From: a bacterium
Lineage (GTDB): Bacteria; Pseudomonadota; Gammaproteobacteria; Burkholderiales; Burkholderiaceae_C
DNA: 50,381 nt
Direction of reading: 5' to 3'
NCBI GenBank assembly: GCA_030824555.1
Contig: JAVBXK010000024.1
Location: 1 to 50,381, forward strand
The position numbers and the translations under genes are program-made. A model generated the notes under the pieces. That model had not been told where the DNA came from, did no database searches, and worked only from the letters and a program-made list of their open reading frames with translations. Below, one piece after another: positions 23,893 to 33,865 of the stretch (positions are counted from its first letter, which is position 1; each line of letters starts with the position of its first letter).

Positions 23893-25191
23893 ATGCAGAC
23901 CACACCTTTGTTGTCCGAGATTGAACTGAGCGAACTTCGCGTGGGTCACTACGTGCTCCTCGACCTGGGGTGGATGGCGCACCCGTTTCCGCGCAGCAGC
24001 TTCCTGATCACGTCCGAGCGAGAGCTCGACACCATCCGTTCTCTCAAGCTGAAACGGGTTCGCATCGATCCGACGCGCAGTGAGCTGCCTGATGCAGACA
24101 CGCCCCAGCTCAGCCCGAACCTCGAAGCGTCGGCCGCAGCGTCCTCGGCGCAGACAACCACGAACCCCGTCCCGCAGTCCACGCCCACCGCGCCTTCACT
24201 CGCCGATGTGCACCGCATTGCACAGGAGCGGGCCGAGCGACGTTTTCAGGAAGGTGCCCGTTGCTTCAAGGCCGTCACCGGGTTGGTGGAACAACATCCT
24301 GAGGCGGCTGCACCGCAGTCACAACAGTTCGTCAACGGCCTGCTGACCGAGATGAACGGCCACGGCGAATCGGCCATTCGCCTGCTCGATCAGGTCATGG
24401 GTGACCGACATGCACAACATGCCGTCAACGTCATGGTGCTGTCGTTGCTGCTGGGCAAAGCCATCGGTTTGTCTGGGGCTGACATCGAAGGGCTCGGGCA
24501 GGCTGCTTTTTTGCATGACGTGGGCAAAATCAAACTGCCGACACCGGTGCGCAACCTCGACGAGTCCTTCACCCCCGCGCAACGCAAGGCATATGAGAGC
24601 CATGTGGCCTACGGCGTGGAAATCGGTCGCCACATGAAGCTGCCGAACGCCGTGCTGCAGCCCATGGCGCAACACCACGAAGCGGCAGACGGCTCAGGCT
24701 TTCCGACCGGCTGCAAAGGCGACCGCATTGCCCGGTCGTCGCAGGTGCTGGCGCTGATCAACCGTTACGACGGCCTGTGCAACCCATGGAACCCCGCACG
24801 GGCGCTGACGCCGCATGAAGCGGTGTCCCGGTTGTTTGCGTCGTACCGGGCGCGTTTTGATGCGCAGGTGCTGCAGGCGTTCATTCGCATGATGGGGGTG
24901 TACCCGCCTGGCTCCATCGTCCAGCTCAACGATGGCCGGTATGCACAGGTGCATGTGGTCAATGCGTCGCAACCACTCAAGCCCACTTTGCTGGTGCATG
25001 CGCCAGGCTTGAAGCCGCAGCCTTTTCAGATATTGGACCTGGCCCAGGCCCCGGACGTGTCGGTGCAACGCAGCCTTCGGGCCGACCAGTTGCCCAGGGC
25101 CGTGTTGGATGATCTGGCACCGCAGGCGCGCTACTGCTATTTCTTTGAGCGTGCAGTCCAGGGCGCTGGCGCTGGGGGGCACGCATCATGA
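23893..25191 (+). CDS. HD-GYP domain c-di-GMP phosphodiesterase with DUF3391
   Basis: Protein of 432 residues from ATG 23893; the frame is open far upstream but the N-terminus [15 protein letters not shown] is the usual DUF3391 beginning. DUF3391 covers about 10-60, followed by a Ser/Pro/Ala-rich linker. The HD-GYP domain (about 165-345) has [11 protein letters not shown] (about 205-215) and [11 protein letters not shown] (261-271). The signature reads GFP instead of GYP; the metal-binding HD and HHE residues are present. Such enzymes degrade c-di-GMP to pGpG or GMP. It overlaps the following GGDEF-EAL gene by four bases, so the two c-di-GMP enzymes are probably made together. Confidence 0.9.
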   Translation: MQTTPLLSEIELSELRVGHYVLLDLGWMAHPFPRSSFLITSERELDTIRSLKLKRVRIDPTRSELPDADTPQLSPNLEASAAASSAQTTTNPVPQSTPTAPSLADVHRIAQERAERRFQEGARCFKAVTGLVEQHPEAAAPQSQQFVNGLLTEMNGHGESAIRLLDQVMGDRHAQHAVNVMVLSLLLGKAIGLSGADIEGLGQAAFLHDVGKIKLPTPVRNLDESFTPAQRKAYESHVAYGVEIGRHMKLPNAVLQPMAQHHEAADGSGFPTGCKGDRIARSSQVLALINRYDGLCNPWNPARALTPHEAVSRLFASYRARFDAQVLQAFIRMMGVYPPGSIVQLNDGRYAQVHVVNASQPLKPTLLVHAPGLKPQPFQILDLAQAPDVSVQRSLRADQLPRAVLDDLAPQARYCYFFERAVQGAGAGGHAS

Positions 25192-27614
25192 CCCATATCA
25201 CGTGGGAGGCGGTGGTCGACAACCTGCTCGATGCCGTGCTGGTGGTTCAGCCTGAAACCCAAACCATCACATTTGCCAACCGCGCCGCCGCAAAGCTGTT
25301 GCAGACCGACGTGGCCACCTTGGCGGGTTCGCCTGTCCTGACATGGACCGATGACCTGCAGGACCATGTGTACTGGGAGACTTGGCAGCAGGATGGGGAG
25401 CACACCCTTGAATCGCAGACCACGGTGCGCTGCCCGGATGGCCAGCAGGTGCCCGTCATTCGAAAAATCATGCCGATCAAGCTGTCGGACGGGCAGCGCA
25501 TCATGGCCCTGTCGCTGCGTGACATTGCCGATGCGGAATCCAACCGCCTTCGGCTGGAAGAACTGCTGGCCGAGTTGCGGTCAGCCCTTGACTCGTCGTC
25601 AGACGGCATCCTGATCACCGACCTGAACGGGCACATACGGGCCTTCAACCACAGTTTTGTGGCGCATTGGGATTTACCACAGGCCCTGCTGACCAAGCCG
25701 GACGAAACCCTGATCTGGCAACACCTGATGGACAGGGTGTGCGATGCCAACAGCTTCTTTGCGACCAGGCAGGAGTTCGAACGCAACCCGCTGATGGAGT
25801 TCGACGACCTGGTCATTCTGAAAGACGGGCGAATGCTGGAGCGCCACTCCTGTGCGCAGCTGGCACGCGGACGCCCGATTGGCCGGTTGCACGTGTTCCG
25901 CGACGTGACATCGCGCGCGGCTGCCGATGCCAAGCTGAGGCTGGCGGCCAAAGTGTTCGAGTCCAGCCTGGACGCGATCATCGTCACCACAGCGGACCGG
26001 TGTGTGGTGGCATGCAACCCCTCTGCGCTGCGGCTGACGGGCCAGCAGATGCACGAGCTTGAAGGCGGGCTGGTCGACAACTGGTTCACGGATGTCGCGC
26101 GGGCGGGCATGTTCGCCGCCATTCAGGACGCGTTGACCCAACGCGGGGCCTGGGAAGGCGAGCTGCGGCTGGCACGAAGCGGCGCCGCCGAGGTGGTATT
26201 GCTGGTGTCCTGGGTGGTTTTGCGGGATGAATCGGGGTTGGTTCAGCACACCGTGCTGTTTGCCAAGGATTTGTCCGAGCGCATGGAGTCGCAGCAGCGC
26301 ATCGAACAGCTGGCGTACACAGATCCCCTGACCGGCCTGCCCAACCGCCTGATGCTGGGTGAGCGTGTGGGGCATGCCATTACGCACGCGCCGCGCAGTG
26401 GCAATGGGTTTGCTGTGCTGTTTCTGGACCTGGACCGCTTCAAGAGCATCAACGACTCGTTGGGGCACATGTTCGGCGACCTGGTGCTGCAGGAGGTGGC
26501 CGCCCGGCTGGGGCGCTGCCTGCGCTCGTCGGACACCTTGTGCCGCCTCGGTGGGGACGAGTTCGTGATTCACCTGCACAACGCGGGCCGCGATGCCGCC
26601 GACGGCACGGCCCAGCGGATCATCGATGCCATCGGCCAGCCGGTCCAGGTGGGCGAGTTGCAGTTTTCAATGAGCTGCAGCATTGGCATCGCGCTGTACC
26701 CGCAAGACGGTCAGAGTCTGGATGAGCTGGTACGCAGCGCAGACACGGCCATGTACCAAGTCAAGGAGCGCGGCAAAGGCCATCACCGCTTCTATCAGGC
26801 CGACATGAATGCCGACCTGCTGGAGCGCGTGCGGCTTGACCATGCCATCCGCCAAGGGTTGAACCGCCAGGAGTTCGTCCTGCACTACCAACCCCGCGTG
26901 GACTTCAAAACAGGCGCCATCGTGGGCTGCGAGGCCTTGATGCGATGGCAGCGACCCGGCCACGGCCTGGTGCCCCCCGGTGCCTTCATCGGTGTGGCGG
27001 AAGAAACGGGTTGCATCGTGCAGATGGGCCGTTGGCTGGCCGACACGGCCACTGCACAAGCCATGCGCTGGCTGTCCGCAGGCCGCCCGTGCCAGGTGGC
27101 CATCAACGTGTCGGCACTGGAGTTTTCGCAGCCCGATTTCGTGCCGCAGGTGGCCAGCGTGTTGCAGCGTTCGGGCCTGCCTGCGCACTTGCTTGAACTG
27201 GAGCTGACCGAGTCCATCCTGATCCGGGATGTGAACGAAGCGCAGGACAAGTTGCATGCGCTGCAGGCCCTGGGCGTGCATTTGTCACTGGATGACTTTG
27301 GAACCGGTTACTCCAGCCTGACTTACCTGAAGCGCTTCGTGGTGCACCGCATCAAGATTGATCAGAGTTTTGTCAGGTCGTTACCTGACAACACCACCGA
27401 TCAGGCCATTGTCGACGCCATCGTCCGAATGGGACACGCCCTGTCCATGGAAGTGGTGGCCGAAGGGGTGGAACACACTGAACAGCTAGAGTGGCTGCAA
27501 TCCATCGGCTGCGACCAGTACCAGGGTTTCCTGTTCTCGCGACCGGTGCCTGCAGACGAGCTCGGGCGCATGCTGGGGCTCGACACCGGCACCCTGGATG
27601 CGGCAGCTGCGTGA
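25188..27614 (+). CDS. PAS-PAS-GGDEF-EAL c-di-GMP enzyme
   Basis: Cytoplasmic protein of 808 residues. Two or three PAS-like regions occupy residues 1-370; [20 protein letters not shown] and [20 protein letters not shown] mark the first two, and [15 protein letters not shown] a third. The GGDEF domain has an intact signature (455-459) and an RSSD inhibitory-site motif just before it. The EAL domain follows, with [10 protein letters not shown] (EAL 582-584) and [17 protein letters not shown]. Both catalytic signatures look intact, so the protein could make or break c-di-GMP depending on the signal. No membrane helices are seen. It is coupled to the HD-GYP gene by an ATGA overlap. Confidence 0.93.
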   Translation: MTHITWEAVVDNLLDAVLVVQPETQTITFANRAAAKLLQTDVATLAGSPVLTWTDDLQDHVYWETWQQDGEHTLESQTTVRCPDGQQVPVIRKIMPIKLSDGQRIMALSLRDIADAESNRLRLEELLAELRSALDSSSDGILITDLNGHIRAFNHSFVAHWDLPQALLTKPDETLIWQHLMDRVCDANSFFATRQEFERNPLMEFDDLVILKDGRMLERHSCAQLARGRPIGRLHVFRDVTSRAAADAKLRLAAKVFESSLDAIIVTTADRCVVACNPSALRLTGQQMHELEGGLVDNWFTDVARAGMFAAIQDALTQRGAWEGELRLARSGAAEVVLLVSWVVLRDESGLVQHTVLFAKDLSERMESQQRIEQLAYTDPLTGLPNRLMLGERVGHAITHAPRSGNGFAVLFLDLDRFKSINDSLGHMFGDLVLQEVAARLGRCLRSSDTLCRLGGDEFVIHLHNAGRDAADGTAQRIIDAIGQPVQVGELQFSMSCSIGIALYPQDGQSLDELVRSADTAMYQVKERGKGHHRFYQADMNADLLERVRLDHAIRQGLNRQEFVLHYQPRVDFKTGAIVGCEALMRWQRPGHGLVPPGAFIGVAEETGCIVQMGRWLADTATAQAMRWLSAGRPCQVAINVSALEFSQPDFVPQVASVLQRSGLPAHLLELELTESILIRDVNEAQDKLHALQALGVHLSLDDFGTGYSSLTYLKRFVVHRIKIDQSFVRSLPDNTTDQAIVDAIVRMGHALSMEVVAEGVEHTEQLEWLQSIGCDQYQGFLFSRPVPADELGRMLGLDTGTLDAAAA

Positions 27615-27743
27615 CGGTGGTCCCGATCACTTCACAGGCCCATGCGCCATGCCCGCCGCGCCCATTTGGGCCGATGGCGTTTTCTCGAAGTTGCTGATAA
27701 TCCCACGGCGTTTCAACGCGCTGAAACCGAATCAGGACCAGGG

Positions 27744-30224
27744 ATGGACAAAAAACAACTTTCGGAAAGCGACATTTGCGACAAATTCATCCACCCGGCC
27801 ATGGTGCAGGCTGGTTGGAGCCGTCTGGAGCAGATCTACGCCCAGTTCCCTTTGCGGGCAGGCCGTGTGGTGGTGCGGGGCAATGCAGCCCGGCGTGATG
27901 CCGCCACCGTGCTGAAAGCCGACTACGCGCTGTTCTGGAAGCCCAACATCCCACTGGCTGTGGTGGAGGCCAAGCGCGCCCGCCTGTCCATGGCTGCGGG
28001 CACCCAGCAAGCGCTCATGTATGCCGACCTGCTGGGCGTGCCCTTTAGCTTTGCCAGCAATGGCGACGGCTTTGTGTTCCGCGATGCCACCCTGGCCACT
28101 GGCGTGCTTGAGCAAAACCTGGCCCTGCACGAATTTCCCAGCCCCGCCGAGCTGTGGAACCGCTACTGCGCCTGGAAGGGCTGGGCACCCGAGGTGCAGC
28201 GCGTGGCAGGCCACGACTACGCCCCCAGCAAAACCCCGCGCTACTACCAGCTCAACGCCATCAACCGCACAGTGGAGGCCATTGCAGCCGGGCAAAACCG
28301 CGCGCTGCTGGTCATGGCCACGGGCACCGGCAAGACCTACACCGCGTTCCAAATCATCTGGCGGCTGTGGAAAAGCGGGGCCAAAAAACGCATTCTGTTC
28401 CTGGCCGACCGCAACATCCTCATTGACCAAACCATGGTCAACGACTTTCGGCCCTTCAAAGGGGCCATGGCCAAACTCAGCCCAAACGCCAAGGGCATTG
28501 AGCGCGTGAACGAGCAGGGCCAACTGGTGGCGGAAGACCTCGACCTCGCGGTGAACAAAACCACCAAGAAGGTGGACACCAGCTACGAAATCTATTTGTC
28601 GCTCTACCAGGCCGTCAGCGGTGCGCAGGAAGAACGCAACATTTACAAGCAGTTCAGCCCCGACTTTTTCGACCTGATCGTGGTGGACGAATGCCACCGG
28701 GGCAGCGCGGCTGAAGACTCTGCCTGGCGCGAGATATTGACCTACTTCAACACCGCCACCCAGGTGGGCTTGACCGCCACACCCAAAGAAACCGACACCG
28801 TCTCCAACGCCGACTACTTTGGCCCGCCCATCTACACCTACAGCCTGAAGCAAGGCATTGAAGACGGCTACCTGGCCCCCTACAAAGTGGTGAGGGTGGA
28901 CCTGGACAAAGACACCTTCGGCTGGCGGCCCACCGAGGGCATGACCGACAAGCTGGGCAACGTCATTGAGGACCGCATTTACACCGGTGCCGACATGAAC
29001 CGCAAGCTGGTGCTGGAGCGGCGCGACGAGGTGGTGGCCGCCAAAATCACCGAATACCTCAAGGGCACCGACCGCCACGCCAAAACCATTGTGTTTTGCG
29101 AAGACATCGACCACGCCGCCCGCATGCGCCAGGCGCTCAGCAACGCCAATGCCGACATCTGCGCCACCCACCCCAAATACGTGGTGCAAATCACCGGCGA
29201 CAACGCCGAAGGCAAGGCCCAGCTCGACAACTTCATTGACCCCGAAAAGCCCTTTCCGGTCATTGCCACCACCTCCAAGCTCATGAGCACCGGGGTGGAC
29301 GCGCAAACCTGCAAGCTCATCGTGCTGGACCAGAACATCAAGTCCATGACGCTGTTCAAGCAGATCATTGGCCGGGGCACCCGCCTGCGCGAAGACCTGG
29401 GCAAAAGCTGGTTCACCATCCTCGACTTCAAACGCGCCACCGAACTCTTTGCCGACAAAGACTTTGATGGCGACCCGGTGCAGGTGTACCAACCGCAACC
29501 TGACGAGCCCGTGGTGCCGCCCGAGCCGTTGGCTGAAGAAGCGGGAATGGGCCTGAACGCCTCAGCCCTGGGCGACCCAACTCAGCCACCCAACCAAAAC
29601 GGCCTGGGTCCCGTCCAGCCCGGCGGGCCGGACGAGCCCAAAAAGTACATCCTGGGTAACCAAGTGACAGTGGCCGTGGCCCGCGAGCGGGTGCAGTACC
29701 TCAATGCCGACGGCAAGCTCATCACCGAAAGCCTGCGCGACTACACCCGCATCAACCTCACCAAACGGTACGACTCGCTCGACAAGTTTTTGCAGGCCTG
29801 GCACAGCGCCGACCGCAAAGCCGCGCTGGTGCAAGAACTGGAGCAACAAGGTGTTCTGATAGAAGCGCTACAGGCCGAATTGGCCCATGAACCTGGCCTG
29901 CAAGGGCTGGACCCGTTCGACCTGCTGCTGCATGTGGCCTACCACCAACCCCCGCTCACCCGGCGCGAACGCGCCCGACGCGTGCGCCAGCGCAGCGCCC
30001 AGGCCACCGTGTTCACCCAATACGGCCCGCTGGCCCGCAAGGTGATCGACGCGCTGCTCGACAAATACGCCGACGAAGGCGTGGCCACACTGGAAAGCGA
30101 CGAGGTGCTGAAGCTCCAGCCCTTCACCGACCTGGGCAGCCCGGTGGAATTGGTCAAAAGCTTCGGTGGCCGCCCGCAATACCTGGCCGCCGTGCAGTCT
30201 CTGGAACGCGAGTTGTACGCTTGA
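27744..30224 (+). CDS. hsdR: type I restriction endonuclease R subunit
   Basis: Motor and nuclease subunit of 826 residues. The N-terminal nuclease shows Asp60, Glu75 and Lys77 in a PD-(D/E)xK arrangement (KADYALFW, then VVEAKRA). The translocase has Walker A MATGTGKT (about 189-196), DECH-type Walker B VVDECHRG, GLTATPKE, and the late helicase motif IGRGTRLRED. The C-terminal part resembles the EcoEI-type R domain that docks on the methylase. ATG 27744 follows a GGACCAGGG ribosome site; an upstream in-frame ATG at 27642 is less likely. It is the first gene of the defence island. hsdM starts 95 bases downstream, after a dispersed repeat. Confidence 0.94.
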   Translation: MDKKQLSESDICDKFIHPAMVQAGWSRLEQIYAQFPLRAGRVVVRGNAARRDAATVLKADYALFWKPNIPLAVVEAKRARLSMAAGTQQALMYADLLGVPFSFASNGDGFVFRDATLATGVLEQNLALHEFPSPAELWNRYCAWKGWAPEVQRVAGHDYAPSKTPRYYQLNAINRTVEAIAAGQNRALLVMATGTGKTYTAFQIIWRLWKSGAKKRILFLADRNILIDQTMVNDFRPFKGAMAKLSPNAKGIERVNEQGQLVAEDLDLAVNKTTKKVDTSYEIYLSLYQAVSGAQEERNIYKQFSPDFFDLIVVDECHRGSAAEDSAWREILTYFNTATQVGLTATPKETDTVSNADYFGPPIYTYSLKQGIEDGYLAPYKVVRVDLDKDTFGWRPTEGMTDKLGNVIEDRIYTGADMNRKLVLERRDEVVAAKITEYLKGTDRHAKTIVFCEDIDHAARMRQALSNANADICATHPKYVVQITGDNAEGKAQLDNFIDPEKPFPVIATTSKLMSTGVDAQTCKLIVLDQNIKSMTLFKQIIGRGTRLREDLGKSWFTILDFKRATELFADKDFDGDPVQVYQPQPDEPVVPPEPLAEEAGMGLNASALGDPTQPPNQNGLGPVQPGGPDEPKKYILGNQVTVAVARERVQYLNADGKLITESLRDYTRINLTKRYDSLDKFLQAWHSADRKAALVQELEQQGVLIEALQAELAHEPGLQGLDPFDLLLHVAYHQPPLTRRERARRVRQRSAQATVFTQYGPLARKVIDALLDKYADEGVATLESDEVLKLQPFTDLGSPVELVKSFGGRPQYLAAVQSLERELYA

Positions 30225-30257
30225 CCCTTCGTTGCCCCGTTTGGTGTCGAATTTCTA

Positions 30258-30315
30258 TTTTCATAGCTGACTTCGCTTGTTAATAAAGCGATGAGCCACT
30301 TTTTCATTCATAAAA
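30258..30315 (+). repeat. dispersed AT-rich repeat, copy A
   Basis: TTTTCATAGCTGACTTCGCT, then AATAAAGCG and GAGCCACTTTTTCATTCATAAAA. It is almost the same as the copy at 44678-44736 and lies in the hsdR-hsdM gap, directly in front of hsdM. Confidence 0.75.
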
Positions 30316-30319
30316 ACAA

Positions 30320-31789
30320 ATGTCCAACATCTCCAGCGTCATCAAGTCCATTCAAGACGTCATGCGACAAGACAGCGGGGTCGATGGCGATGCGCAACGC
30401 ATCAGCCAGCTCACATGGCTGTTGTTCCTCAAAGTGTTCGACGCGCTGGAAGAAGAGCTGGAACTCACCCGCGACCACTACGCCAGCCCCATTCCTCACG
30501 CCATGCGTTGGCGCAACTGGGCGGCTGACCCTGAAGGCATCACCGGCGATGCCCTGCTGGACTTTGTGAACAACCAGCTGTTCACCACCCTGAAAAACCT
30601 GCCCGGCGACCCGGCCCGCAACCCCCGTGGCTACGTGGTGCGCGGCGTGTTTGAAGATGCCTACAACTACATGAAAAGCGGGCACCTGCTGCGCCAGGTC
30701 ATCAACAAGCTCAACGCCATCGACTTCAACCGCCAGGCCGAGCGCCACCAGTTCAACGACCTGTACGAAAAAATCCTGAAAGACCTGCAAAGCGCCGGCA
30801 ACGCTGGCGAGTTCTACACCCCCCGCGCCGTCACGCAGTTCATGGTGGACATGACCAACCCCCGCCTGGGCGAAGTGGTGCTGGACCCCGCCACCGGCAC
30901 CGGCGGCTTTTTGGTGTGCGCCATTGAGCACCTGCGCCAGCAAGTCAACAACGCCGACCAAGAGGCGCAACTGCAACTGGCCGTGCGCGGCGTGGAAAAA
31001 AAGCAGCTGCCCCACATGCTGTGCGTGACCAACCTCATGCTGCACGGCATCGAGGTGCCCAGCAACGTGCGGCACGACAACACCCTAGCCCGCCCCCTGC
31101 GCGACCACACCGCCGCCGACCGCGTGGACGTGGTGCTGACCAACCCGCCCTTTGGCGGCGTGGAAGAGCCCGGCATCGAGCAAGGCTACCCGGCAGACGT
31201 GCGCACCAAAGAAACGGCTGACCTGTTCTTGGTGCTCATCAAACACATCTTGAAACCCGGTGGCCGCGCCGCGCTGGTGCTGCCCGACGGGACCCTGTTT
31301 GGCGAGGGCGTCAAAACCCGCATCAAAGAACAGCTGCTGGCCGAGTGCAACCTGCACACCATCGTGCGCCTGCCCAACGGCGTGTTTGCGCCTTACACCG
31401 GCATCAAAACCAACCTGCTGTTTTTCACCAAAGGCCAGCCCACCCAGCACGTTTGGTACTACGAGCACCCCTACCCGGCGGGCGTGAAAAACTACAACAA
31501 AACCAAGCCCATCCGCATTGAAGAGTTCGACGCCGAAAAAGCCTGGTGGGGCACCGAGGCCGACGGCTTTGCCACCCGCGTGGAAAACGAGCGGGCCTGG
31601 AAGGTGAGCATTGAGCAGATCAAGGCCGCCAACTACAACCTCGACCAAAAGAACCCCCACGCCGCCGACGTGGCCACCCATGACCCCGAGCAACTGCTGG
31701 CCGAACACGCCCGCCTGCAAGCCGAGGCGCAGGCGCTGCGCGACGAGTTGAAGGCCATCTTGGCGCAGAGCCTGGGGGCCAAGGCATGA
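30320..31789 (+). CDS. hsdM: type I DNA methyltransferase M subunit
   Basis: N6-adenine methyltransferase of 489 residues. The N-terminal helical HsdM domain begins with VIKSIQDVMRQDSGVDG and contains QLTWLLFLKVFDALEEE. The S-adenosylmethionine motif is DPATGTGGFL (about 190) and the catalytic motif is NPPFGG (about 275-280). It forms the M2S1 methylase with HsdS and, with HsdR, the restriction complex. The usual downstream partner hsdS is separated from it here by two other genes. The stop overlaps the next start by four bases (ATGA), which shows that the inserted nuclease gene is translated with hsdM. Confidence 0.95.
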   Translation: MSNISSVIKSIQDVMRQDSGVDGDAQRISQLTWLLFLKVFDALEEELELTRDHYASPIPHAMRWRNWAADPEGITGDALLDFVNNQLFTTLKNLPGDPARNPRGYVVRGVFEDAYNYMKSGHLLRQVINKLNAIDFNRQAERHQFNDLYEKILKDLQSAGNAGEFYTPRAVTQFMVDMTNPRLGEVVLDPATGTGGFLVCAIEHLRQQVNNADQEAQLQLAVRGVEKKQLPHMLCVTNLMLHGIEVPSNVRHDNTLARPLRDHTAADRVDVVLTNPPFGGVEEPGIEQGYPADVRTKETADLFLVLIKHILKPGGRAALVLPDGTLFGEGVKTRIKEQLLAECNLHTIVRLPNGVFAPYTGIKTNLLFFTKGQPTQHVWYYEHPYPAGVKNYNKTKPIRIEEFDAEKAWWGTEADGFATRVENERAWKVSIEQIKAANYNLDQKNPHAADVATHDPEQLLAEHARLQAEAQALRDELKAILAQSLGAKA

Positions 31790-32862
31790 GCCAACTGCCT
31801 GTGCCAACCACCGAAGCGGCAGGAGCCGACACGCTGTACGCGCAAATTTTGGGTGTGCTCACCCAGGCCCGCACGCACGCCAAGCGCAGCGTCAACCAAA
31901 CCATGGTGCAGGCTTACTGGCAAGTGGGCCGCCTGATTGTGGAGGACGAACAGGCGGGTCAAGCCCGCGCCGCCTACGGCAGCAAAACCCTGCAAACGCT
32001 GGCGCAGCGGCTCAGTGCGGAGCTGGGCAAAGGCTTTTCTTTGGCCAACCTGCGCAATTTCAGACAGTTTTACCTGACCTTCACCGAAGACGACATTCGC
32101 TACTCGCCAAGTAGCGAATTGAGCTGGACCCACTACCGCGTGTTGATGCGCGTGGCCGACCCCGTTGCCCGCCAGTGGTACGCCCGGGAGGCCGTCAGCC
32201 AGACTTGGAGCGTGGCCGCACTCGACCGCCAAATCAGCACCCTGTATTACCAGCGCCTGCTCTCCAGCCAACAACAGGACGGCGTTCGCGCCGAAGCCAC
32301 CGCCCTGATCAAGCGCGATGCGCCTCCCCACCCGCACGACTTCATCCGCGACCCCTACATCCTCGAATTTCTGGACGGCCAGCCCCACGCCAGCTGGTAC
32401 GAAAAAGACTTGGAACAAGGCCTGCTCGACCAGTTGCAAAAATTCCTGCTGGAGCTGGGTAAAGGCTTTGCCTTCGTGGCCCGCCAGCGCCACCTGCGCG
32501 TGGAAGACGAAGATGCTTTTGTGGACTTGGTGTTTTACAACTACATCCTGAAATGCTTTGTGCTGATTGAGCTGAAGGTGGGCAAGCTCAGCCACCAGGA
32601 CGTGGGCCAGCTCGACATGTACGTGCGCGTGTTCGACCAGCACATCCGCCAGCCCGGCGACAACCCCACCATCGGGCTCATCCTCTGCTCGGAGCGCAAC
32701 GAAGCCGTGGCCCGCTACTCGCTGCTGGCCGACAGCGAACAGGTGTTTGCCAGCCGTTACCAACCCTGGCTGCCCACCGAAGCCGAGCTGCAAGCCGAAC
32801 TCACCCGCGACCGCGCCCTGCTTGAAAACGCCCAGCCCCTGCCGCCACGCCACACCGATTGA
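31786..32862 (+). CDS. YhcG/DUF1016 family PD-(D/E)xK nuclease-domain protein
   Basis: Protein of 358 residues. The N-terminal DUF1016 part contains VNQTMVQAYWQVGRLIVEDE and LSAELGKGFSLANLRNFRQFY. The C-terminal part is a PD-(D/E)xK fold: FVDLVFYN with Asp247, then VLIELKVGK with Glu262 and Lys264. YhcG-type genes are frequent companions of type I restriction operons; whether they protect against phage, help assemble or regulate the complex is not settled to my knowledge. ATG 31786 overlaps the hsdM stop. There is no sign of truncation. Confidence 0.9.
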   Translation: MSQLPVPTTEAAGADTLYAQILGVLTQARTHAKRSVNQTMVQAYWQVGRLIVEDEQAGQARAAYGSKTLQTLAQRLSAELGKGFSLANLRNFRQFYLTFTEDDIRYSPSSELSWTHYRVLMRVADPVARQWYAREAVSQTWSVAALDRQISTLYYQRLLSSQQQDGVRAEATALIKRDAPPHPHDFIRDPYILEFLDGQPHASWYEKDLEQGLLDQLQKFLLELGKGFAFVARQRHLRVEDEDAFVDLVFYNYILKCFVLIELKVGKLSHQDVGQLDMYVRVFDQHIRQPGDNPTIGLILCSERNEAVARYSLLADSEQVFASRYQPWLPTEAELQAELTRDRALLENAQPLPPRHTD

Positions 32863-32884
32863 CCGACCAGGAAGGCGAGCCACC

Positions 32885-33865
32885 GTGAACCCCATTGCCA
32901 TTTACCAGAGCCCCACCGGAGTTGTCGAAGTTCGGCTGGACAACGACACCGTCTGGCTGACCCAAGAGCAGATGACTCAGCTCTTCGGGCGTGAGCGCTC
33001 CGTCATCACCAAACACATTCGCAACGTGTTCAACGAGGGCGAACTTGAGCAGAAATCAGTATGTGCAAATTTTGCACATACTGCCGATGACGGCAAAACG
33101 TACCAAGTTCTTCACTACAACCTAGACGTGATCATCTCCGTCGGCTACCGCGTCAAGTCGCCCCAGGGCGTGCAGTTTCGCCAATGGGCCACCCGCCTGC
33201 TGCACGAGCACCTCACGCTGGGCTACACCGTCAACCGCCAGCGGTTCGAGGCCAACGCCGCCGAGCTGGAGGCCGCGCTCACCCTCATCCGCAAAGCCGC
33301 CCAAACGCCCCACCTCAGCACCGACACGGGCCGGGGGCTGGTGGACATCGTCACCCGCTACGCCCACACCTTTTTGTGGCTGCAACGCTACGACGAAGGC
33401 CTGCTGACCGACCCCACCACCCAGCCTGGCGGCACCCTGCCCACGCTGGAGCAAGCCCGCCAAGCACTGGCGCAGCTCAAAGCCGACCTGATGCAACGCG
33501 GCGAAGCCACCGACCTGTTTGCCCGCGACCGTGGCGACGGCCTGGCCGCGCTGCTGGGCAACCTCGACCAAACCGTGTTTGGCGAACCCGCTTACCCCAG
33601 CGTGGAAGCCAAGGGCGCGCACCTGCTGTACTTCGTCATCAAAAACCACCCGTTTTCAGACGGCAACAAACGCAGCGGCGCGTTTTTGTTTGTGGACTTT
33701 CTGCACCGCAACGGCCGGCTGCTGAACGCCGACGGCCAGCCCGTCATCAACGACATGGGCCTGGCCGCGCTGGCGCTGTTGGTGGCCGAGTCTGCCCCCG
33801 CGCAAAAAGAGGTGCTGATCCGCCTGATTGTGAATATGTTGGCAAAAAATGCCGCTACCGCTTGA
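32885..33865 (+). CDS. RhuM-like protein fused to a Fic/Doc domain
   Basis: Protein of 326 residues from GTG 32885, preceded by GGAAGGCGAG. Residues 1-120 match the RhuM/virulence-protein family (VRLDNDTVWLTQEQMTQLFG, then SVITKHIRNVF), probably a DNA-binding module. The C-terminal part is Fic-like, with the active-site loop HPFSDGNKR starting at His255. The GNK form is typical of Doc kinases, whereas AMPylating Fic enzymes have GNGR. Fic/Doc enzymes transfer a phosphate or nucleotide to a protein target. RhuM-Fic proteins are often found inside hsd operons. The stop shares one base with the hsdS start (TGATG). The target is unknown. Confidence 0.88.
   Translation: MNPIAIYQSPTGVVEVRLDNDTVWLTQEQMTQLFGRERSVITKHIRNVFNEGELEQKSVCANFAHTADDGKTYQVLHYNLDVIISVGYRVKSPQGVQFRQWATRLLHEHLTLGYTVNRQRFEANAAELEAALTLIRKAAQTPHLSTDTGRGLVDIVTRYAHTFLWLQRYDEGLLTDPTTQPGGTLPTLEQARQALAQLKADLMQRGEATDLFARDRGDGLAALLGNLDQTVFGEPAYPSVEAKGAHLLYFVIKNHPFSDGNKRSGAFLFVDFLHRNGRLLNADGQPVINDMGLAALALLVAESAPAQKEVLIRLIVNMLAKNAATA

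Noticed and set aside
27690-27743. GATAAT at 27696 as -10 box of an hsdR promoter
   Set aside because: No acceptable -35 sequence lies 16 to 18 bases upstream.
27732-29498. 588-codon open frame on the minus strand
   Set aside because: Shadow of hsdR, whose helicase and nuclease motifs are complete on the plus strand.
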